From: Mesodorylaimus sp. YZB2_4
Taxonomy: Eukaryota; Nematoda; Enoplea; Dorylaimida; Dorylaimidae
NCBI GenBank assembly: GCA_030248295.1
Contig: JASANH010000085.1
Location: 269,536-333,535 of the forward strand
Length of the DNA stretch: 64,000 nucleotides
Reading direction: 5' to 3'
Part shown: positions 56,877-64,000 of the stretch, piece by piece
Layout of the letters: every line of letters begins with the position of its first letter
Numbering within the stretch: position 1 is the stretch's first letter
Program-made: the position numbers and the translations under genes
The notes under the pieces: model-generated
Databases searched by the model: none
The model's input: only the letters and a program-made list of their open reading frames with translations
What the model was told of the DNA's origin: nothing

Positions 56877-59800
56877 GGAAGACAGAATCGCAAATGCAAT
56901 TGGCCCGATCGCGATTGCAAATGCTGCTGGACAAGGGTAAGTCGATTGATATTGGGATAATAAAGTATTCTGGCTCCGCCGGTAGCCCCCCCTTGGATGA
57001 GTGGTTGCGCGAGTATGTCATGAAGATGGGCGTGTGGGGATGTTCATCGGAAGAAGATTTATTGCGGTTGTTACCCATCAACGTCACTGGTCAAGCAGCA
57101 CAGTGGTTATGTCAGCACCAGGCGGCGCACCAGCAAGCCACCTGGGCTCAATTAACGAAAGACATGGCCGATCAGTTCCAGTTACGAGACGAATCATTTA
57201 TGATCACCCAGTTTCAAGAATTAAAGCCATTGCCCCAAGAATCGTACCTCGAGTTTGGTAATCGATTGGAGCATGCAGCCAAACGCGCCTATCCAGCCTC
57301 CACGACTGAACAGCTACGTTGGCAATTGATTGACGCCTTTCGCCAGCACCTGCCACCCGATTTGACGAGAATTATTCAGGAACATCACATTGACGGTGTC
57401 AGGTCAGCATCGTTTGAAGAAATCAAGCTTCGTGCCGCCAAGTGGCAATTGAGAAATCCGACTGTACCAAGGAATACCGCAGCGCAGCCCGCAGCCGTGG
57501 CAGCTGCAGTCGAGGTATCAAGCAACGAATTTGAGGAAGAAACCCATGCCTTCGCCGCTAGTGCACCCCCGAACAACCCGAAGTATTTTGGTGCAGGTGC
57601 TGGAGTTCCTGTGTCTGTGCCCCCGGCTCAGCGCCAACAGCAGCGATCGCAAACGACTCGTTATCAGCCAAATGCCCAATTGCAACAACAGTCATCGTAT
57701 CCAACGAACGAGCAACGTCGACATTTAGACCAAGTCGCCTCACAGGCGTCGTCGCCTAATGCGTCAGCATCGAATGGAGCGCAAGTCAATGCTCGTCAGC
57801 CTCGTCAAACGCCTACTGGATTGGGAAGCCGTCCTTATCGATCGCCAGAAACTGGTCATACGTATGATACGTTAACGAAATCAGGAATTCCGCGAGATGT
57901 GGCCAATATGCAATGTCGAGAATGCGGTCAATATGGTCATATCGGCGCTCATTGTACAACTCGTCCGCCGTGCGAAGTATGTCATCGAAGCCCAGGGCAC
58001 GGTCCATTCCGTTGCCCGAATTTGTATGTCAACGATTTGGCCGATGCTCAGAGTCAGCAACGAACAGGAAGGTCGCAACAGCGACAATCGAATCAAGGTA
58101 TGTCCCGAGGGCAGTCGAATAGACCAGCTGCTGCCCCGCAGCAAGCCCCTAGGCAAGCTGCACAGAATAGTCAAGCCCAAGTGAATCGCGTGGTGGTGCA
58201 GTCTCGCCAGCTGCCACCCCAATTGTGTCCAGTAATGATCAAACGAGTGGAACCAGTAGTCGAGCCCATGGCTGCAGGACCAGACGCCATGTTTGTGGTC
58301 CCACCGCACGAAATTCCATCGGATGCAGTCAAGCCATCATGGGTGTTCGCCGAAGATGAACAGCATCGTCGAATTGCGTTTCGTCAGCTCAATGCAGTTC
58401 GAGCGGAAGTATTGGATCAGCCAGTTATGCAGCCACTGCAACGCCGCGAATCGCCAGAAATTATTATCGGTATCGATGGACGTCGTGTTCAAGCAATTAT
58501 CGATTCCGGCGCCCAAGCGTCGATCATGTCAGACAAGTTATATGCCGAAATCCACCCAGATTGGGATGGATCAGTGGAAGAATGCCCGTTATCATTTCGG
58601 TCAATCGATAATGACAAGCCAAGAATTTTGGGTACTAGGTATGTGTATCTAACGTTTGGGGATAAGACGATTTTGCACGAAGTGGCGATATTGCATGACC
58701 CCCAGGGTCTGATAACCATGCTTATCGGTCAGGATATCAACGTTAGGTACAAGCATACATTGTCGGAAAGCAAACGATCAGTGGCCTATTGCGCTGGTCA
58801 GTTGAAGGGTGTCGAGGTGCCCTATGCCAATAGTTCGCCAGAAGCGTCAGTGGGATGTGTCAAAGTGGCTGTCCCACAGCTCGAAATTCCGCCTCGTTCT
58901 CAAGTTCAAGTCGATGTGGCGCTCAGCATGCTCAATGTGCGAAATCCATCCGCATTGTATTTCGATCAAAGTCCGCACACGCGAGTTGGTCTCAATGTAA
59001 TTGTGCCAAGAGGCCTGTGGACGAGTGATTTGGGATCGACATTCCAGGTACCAGTTTATAATTTGTCCGTGGAACCAAAAGTACTTTCAGGAGTCCTCAT
59101 GGATGCGTATTTGCCCGATCCATTCGTGTACCATGCTGAGCAAGACGTGTCAGTCACGATGGTCGAATCCCCAGTGCAAGTGCAAAAGCCAGACCGAGGC
59201 TCCCATGTCAATATTCGTCATACGCCAGCCGAACCGACTTTGCCCCCCAGGCAGTTTGGGCAGTCAGAATCAGCCAAGTCGGAGTCAGCCTCAAGTATTC
59301 CTCGAATTGGAACAGTAGAGCACATGAAAGGAGTGCTCGAGCGAGTGGTCATCAACGATCAATGCCCGAAGGACCACCAAGAAATGTTGAAACAAGTTAT
59401 TCGAGACAATGTCGATATTTTCGCCTATCACGATTCTCATTTGACGAAGACTCATTTTGTGCAACATCGAATCGACACTGGAAGTCATCCACCCGTCAAG
59501 CAACCGGCTCGACGTGTGGCCCCGCCACTAGTGCCCAAGGTGCGAGAGTGGCTAACGACGTATTTGGATGCAGGTATTATTGAGCCATCGTATTCTGCGT
59601 ATGCGTCTCCAGTGGTTATGGTCAAGAAGAAGGATGGTGGTATCCGATTTTGTATCGATTTTCGAGAAGTCAACAAGCAAACGAAACCAGATGTGTATCC
59701 ATTGCCTCAGATTCCCGATGTGCTCAGTACGCTCAAAGGATCAATGGTATTTTCGACGTTGGATGCAGCCAGTGGGTACCATCAGATCCCGTTGGATCCA

Positions 59801-62800
59801 GAAACGGCGGATCGCACTGCGTTCTGCACCCAGTTTGGTTTCTATCAGTTTACAGTCATGCCCTATGGAGTCATCAATGGACCAGCGTGTTTTCAACGGC
59901 TTATGGAAATGGTTTTGAACGGGCTCACGTGGAGCATTTGTATGGCGTACATCGACGATGTTATTGTGTTCAGCCCGAATATGGAAGAACATTGCCAGCA
60001 TTTGCAGCAAATTTTCGATCGTTTTCGCCACGCGAACCTGAAGTTGCAGGCCAAGAAATGCTCGTTTGGATTGTCCGAGGTCCAGTATTTGGGCCATGTT
60101 GTCAGCAGCGAAGGTATTCGACCATTGCCGTCCAAGATCGAAGTGATCAAGAGGTGGCCAGTGCCACAAACGGCCAAGCAATTGTATTCGTTCCTTGGTC
60201 TAGCTGGTTATTATCGAATGTTTATTCCAGCCTATGCCCGAATTGCTAGACCATTGTATGATTTGATGATGGATGGACGACCACCAGCAGAACGGTCCTA
60301 TTGGGGGACAGAACATCAGCACGCGTTCGATCATTTGAAAGTTCGATTGACGTCACCCCTGGTGCTCCGTTACCCCGATTTTGATTCGCCGTTTGCAGTT
60401 ACGACTGATGCCAGTGGATTGGCATTTGGTGCTGTGTTGGAGCAATACGACCCAGCTGAGCCAGACAAGAGATGGCCAGTCGAATTTGCGTCCAGAAAGA
60501 TGAAGCCGTCCGAATTGAATTATAGCGTGCCAGCCCAAGAGGCTGCTGCGATTGTTTGGGCAGTCACTCGTTGGCATCATTATCTCGCCTTGGTGCCATT
60601 TGTCGTGTACACTGATCATGCCCAGTTGGTCAAGTGGTTCACGCGAAAGATTCAGGAAGGCCCGTTGGGTCAATTGACGCTCAAATTGCAGTCGTACAAT
60701 TTTACAGTTCAATATCGCCCAGGACGACTGAATGCGAATGCGGATATTCTCAGTCGTATTCCGCATATGGATTTGCTCAATGACGTGTGGGAAATGGCCG
60801 GATTAGCGGAATTGGAGGACAGCCTCGAAAGTGGTGAGTTTTATGTTGGGGATGAGGGCGAGGTTGTTGATAAGGCCCCGCCTGATAATGAGTTGCACCG
60901 TCCAGTGGGTCTGGCTCAAATGGCTGCCGACCCTGTCGTGCCGGAACGAATTTCGATTTTGCGACGATCGTTGGTTGAACCTGTAAGTCACAGTCCGAAA
61001 GTTTCGTTCAAGCCAATGGTACATTGCCAAGAAGTCGATGTGGATGATGGAATGCCAATGTCGGATGCCTTGTTGGAGATCAATAAGAAATGGCCGAAGA
61101 GGCGTAGAGAATTGCATATTACCAGATTGCGTCAAGTGGGTCATTTGTTGGGAATGACCTTTGGATCCGTTTTGTCCAAGAGATACAAAGTCGATAATGG
61201 ATATCCGTATCAAGTGCGTTTGCGGGTGCGATCGCCCGCTCGTTATCTGTTCTATCGCGACAGATTTCCGGTCACGCCGGATGGTGTAGTCGATATTGAG
61301 CATTTGACGGAAGAAGAGCGAGTCGCCTTGAAAACAGCATTGCCGCCGATAATTGAGGAACCCGAATTGGAACAAGTTGGATTGGAAGCCCGTGTGGCGT
61401 CGATGGTGGCGCCTGATCGATTAACAACAGCTAAAGTGGTAAGTGAATTGGAACAGTTTCTGGCCACGCCAGTTGCGCCTGCAGTGGTCGCGACTCAAGT
61501 CATCGAAGTTCAAGATCAAGTCATTGCCCAGCAACCTGTTCCAGTGCAAGAACCGCAAGTGATCGCGCAAGTGAATGGCAGCGATGCGCCTTTGATTATT
61601 TTCGATGATCCTGTCTTAGCCGATAGCGAGTCATCAGATACGGAATCGTCTACAGTGATCACGGATGAAGAATTTGTGGCGAAAGTATTCGAAATTGATA
61701 CCGATGGTCTGACCCCGTCGGATGCGGATTTGGAAAAGTATCTGTGCTATTGTAAGTTATCCGATCAAGCCATAGCTCCAGTGCGTGCCACAGCCGATGC
61801 TGCTGGCTACGATTTGTCCAGTGCTTCTTCGTACGTCATCCCGGCTGGTGAGAAAGCGTTGTGCAAAACGGATTTGGCTATTCAGATGCCGCCTGGTTGT
61901 TATGGAAGAATTGCCCCGCGATCTGGCCCCGCCAGCAAGCATATGATCGCGGTTGGTGCTGGAGTCATCGATCCAGACTATCGAGGTAATGTCATGATAC
62001 TTTTGTTTAACCATGGTTCTGAGCCGTTTAGAGTGCAACGAGGAGATCGAATTGCACAATTGATATTGGAACGAAATTTGACGCCCGAAGTGTGCGAAGT
62101 GCAACAAGTCAAGAAATCAGCTCGTGGTAGTTTGGGATTCGGTTCAACGGGTATGTCCAAGCTACAGAAGGTGCCATTGGTGGTCAACGAGCGACCAGAC
62201 GTGTCCAATGGCAAGATAGCCTCACGATCGAAGGAAGAGCCACAGTGTCACAGTGGCAAGATAGCTTCGCCAAACGAGATCGATCAAGCCGATTTGCAAT
62301 GTTGTATGATCTTGCGAGGGCGTGTCGAACCGCCCGCCCAGCCAGCAACGACGAAAGAAGATTGGATAGCGGCTGGTCATCAGTACCGGTCATTCGCATT
62401 GTCGACACGCGAAGATGCAATAGTGGCTACGATGCCGAAATCGTTTATTGCCTCTTTGTGTGCTCCCAGCACAGAATCGGAATCGGATTATGAATATGGT
62501 TCGTATACGCCGTCCGCTGACGATATGCCACCGTCAGCAGAAGTCATGTTGCCTAGTCGAGAACAATTGCGGAAGGAACAGCGATCAGAACCCGCATTGC
62601 GAGATATTATCGATGGATTGAACGGAATTTTGCCAGAATCGCCAGAAGCTCGTCAGACGGTGTTGCAGCAAGTTCAGCAGCACAAGTTGGCCGACGATGG
62701 TGTATTGCTTCGACGACGCCAGTTTCGAAAGCCCAAGCGTACAGTTTATGTCATCGTCGTGCCTCGTCGATATCGGAAATTGATTTTCTTAGCTCATCAC

Positions 62801-64000
62801 AATGCTCCAGATCGAACGACTGATCATCCAGCTTCAGGTCGTATGCTCACAGCATTGCGCCCATTGTATCATTGGGATACAATGACGTCCGATTTGGTTC
62901 GTTGGTGTGCCGCCTGTCTCACGTGCAAGTTGAGAAAGCCAGATTGTGTCAATCGAAGACCGCCTTTGACACCTATTCCAGTGCCGTCACAGCCATTCGT
63001 ATTTTGGGCTGTAGATTCCATGGGTCCGTTTAAGGTGACCAAGAAAGGTAATCGATATTTGGTCAATTTTATTGATTTATTTACGAAGTACCCAGTGCTA
63101 GTGCCAGTGGAGGACCTGCGTGCGCGCACTGTAGCCAAAGCATTCATCGAGCATTTGTATTTGGTTCATCCGCAAGTGCAGCGCCTATTGTCAGACAATG
63201 GCCCAGAATATCGAAATCGATTTATGCATCACGTCTGTACTCGATTGAAGATCCAGAAGAATTTTGCTACCCCGTGGCATCCGCAAGGGAATGGCCAGGT
63301 GGAGCGATTGAATCAAAGCGTTGGAAACAGTATCGCCTTCAGTATGCAAGAGGGCGAGGACGAATGGGATCAAATGGTACCATATGCCGCCTGTGCTTTG
63401 CGAATGGGTCATTCCACGTCAATTGGTATGTCTCCGTATGAAGCGGCGTATGGGGTCCCACCCCGAAAGGAAATCGATGAATTATTGGGAGCGCCAGTGG
63501 ATCCAGAAGATCAGTCCAAAGGTGCGAAAGAAGCCGAACAGTTATTGGCCGAAAGAAAGCTTCGTTTCGATCAATTGCGGCAGTGTCTGAAGGAAAGATC
63601 AGAGAAGGCAAAAGCGAAACAGAAAATGGAATTCGATCGCTCACGAGCTGGTAAGTTCAAGTTTGTGGTTGGCGATTATGTGGTCAAGCGGAATCATTCC
63701 AAGACGCGCTCCAAGTGGGACCCTCGGTTTGTGGGCCCCTTCCGCATTGTCCGAATTCAAGATAAAGCGCCAGTAGCCTATGTGGTGCCGTGCATCGACC
63801 CTGACGCGGTGCCCACGCCTGTCAATTTTGTCGAATTAGCCATTTTTCATCCTGAATTGACGGATGGAACGGAGAACGAGAATGAACAGTGGGATTCGTT
63901 GGATATCAAAGTGGACTCGTCTACAGATCAGTCGGAACAGCCAGAAGAGGCGGAGGATCATGCTCAGGCCCCGCCTGAAGTGCCTGTGAGTGTGTCGCCG
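56708..64000 (+). CDS. Ty3/gypsy Gag-Pol ORF2 with internal dUTPase (runs off the window)
   Basis: One open frame with no stop seen over 7.3 kb. Order: capsid-like region (56960-57480; LDEWLREYVMKMGVWG); two zinc knuckles, CRECGQYGHIGAHC and CEVCHRSPGHGPFRC (57914-58016); aspartic protease with DSGAQ (58502) and MLIGQDI; reverse transcriptase (59620-60200) with FCIDFREVNKQT, VMPYGV and the YIDD site (59948-59959); RNase H with TTDASGLAFGAVLEQ (60390-60780); an unrecognised 320-residue stretch; dUTPase (61745-62150); integrase with HHCC-type finger (CAACLTC), core Asp at 63014, Asp at 63194 and Glu at 63302 (35 residues between the last two), then a GPF-type tail (KWDPRFVGPFRIV). Domain order PR-RT-RH-IN marks Ty3/gypsy. 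No env is seen inside the window. All catalytic residues checked are present, so the copy looks young. Confidence 0.93.
56720..56726 (+). promoter_or_regulatory. Candidate -1 ribosomal frameshift site
   Basis: In the ORF1 frame the codons are AAG AAA AAA GGA. Slipping back one base on the A run gives AGG AAG AAG and enters ORF2. The ORF2 frame has a TAG at 56705-56707, so it opens only 13 nt before this run, and ORF1 ends at 56876; the shift must occur in this overlap. The heptamer GAAAAAA is a near-match, not a perfect X XXY YYZ. Confidence 0.45.
60785..61740 (+). other. Unrecognised Pol segment between RNase H and dUTPase
   Basis: About 320 residues in the ORF2 frame. The first part is acidic, the middle has KKWPKRRRELHITRLRQV and the compact-looking YPYQVRLRVRSPARYLFYRD, and the last part is Gln/Val/Pro-rich then Ser/Asp-rich (DSESSDTESSTVITDEE). 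No motif I know; probably part tether and part linker. Confidence 0.5.
61745..62150 (+). other. Trimeric dUTPase domain in Pol
   Basis: All five motifs of homotrimeric dUTPases are in order: (1) ATADAAGYDLSS; (2) GRIAPRSGPA; (3) VGAGVIDPDYRGNV, with the catalytic Asp and stacking Tyr; (4) RVQRGDRIAQLI; (5) ARGSLGFGSTG. Size (about 135 residues) is normal. It hydrolyses dUTP to dUMP and PPi, keeping uracil out of newly made cDNA. It is in frame with RNase H upstream and integrase downstream, so it is made as part of Pol. Confidence 0.95.

Noticed and set aside
57385-63644. Many medium ORFs on both strands across the retrotransposon pol
   Set aside because: They are shadows of the long ORF2 frame, which carries all the conserved motifs.
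54658-64000. Possible endogenous retrovirus with env
   Set aside because: No env-like frame is visible before the window ends; domain order is that of Ty3/gypsy, so it is treated as a retrotransposon.

Overview
The window is nuclear DNA of an animal, most likely an invertebrate. Genes are split by many introns, often only 50-60 bp long, with GT/AG borders. It carries a paramyosin gene (an invertebrate muscle protein) and a classical cadherin whose ectodomain ends in EGF/laminin-G repeats (a non-chordate arrangement). The short cadherin, a DEG/ENaC channel and divergent rhodopsin-like receptors fit an ecdysozoan, perhaps nematode-like, but the sequence alone does not fix the taxon. About half of the window is repeats. 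Layout: 1-3.9 kb is the 3' two thirds of paramyosin (+). 4.7-12 kb is a transposon-rich block: a GATCGGG-rich element, a PIF/Harbinger pair (transposase remnant + and MADF protein -), tRNA-derived SINEs, and a 1.6 kb element with perfect terminal inverted repeats. 12.1-16.3 kb (-) is a complete 20-exon dimethylglycine dehydrogenase. 17.1-23.4 kb (-) is a short classical cadherin from catenin-binding tail back to signal peptide. 25.4-29.5 kb has a MITE, a broken GPCR and degenerate repeats. 30.1-31.3 kb (+) is YRDC (tRNA threonylcarbamoylation). 32.8 kb (-) is a small charged ORF. 34.1-35.1 kb is a fold-back element. 35.6-39.0 kb (+) is a complete 13-exon MEK-type MAP kinase kinase. 41.5-43.6 kb (-) is an intronless TPR/SET gene with a frameshift, with a TA-flanked MITE just upstream. 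46.0-47.1 kb (+) is a single-exon GPCR. 48.0-50.4 kb (+) is a DEG/ENaC channel. 51.2-53.3 kb has two small secreted proteins. 54.2-64.0 kb is a MITE followed by the 5' LTR, primer-binding site, ORF1 and an apparently intact ORF2 of a Ty3/gypsy retrotransposon running off the right edge. The host genes are unrelated neighbours (muscle, one-carbon metabolism, adhesion, tRNA modification, ERK signalling, ion channel), not an operon or pathway. The most notable item is the Ty3/gypsy element. Its pol encodes a dUTPase with all five motifs between RNase H and integrase, the position it holds in non-primate lentiviruses. It also has a -1 overlap between a long coiled-coil ORF1 and the capsid-containing ORF2, and about 320 residues of unrecognised sequence before the dUTPase. 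Other points worth a look are two GC-AG introns, an in-frame TGA in the cadherin signal-peptide exon, a Ser-to-Thr change in the MEK activation loop, a Glu-to-Gln change in the Harbinger catalytic triad, and the fold-back element whose arms are tandem 15-bp repeats. Exon borders were placed by eye from splice signals, reading frame and family knowledge; no alignment or transcript was available.
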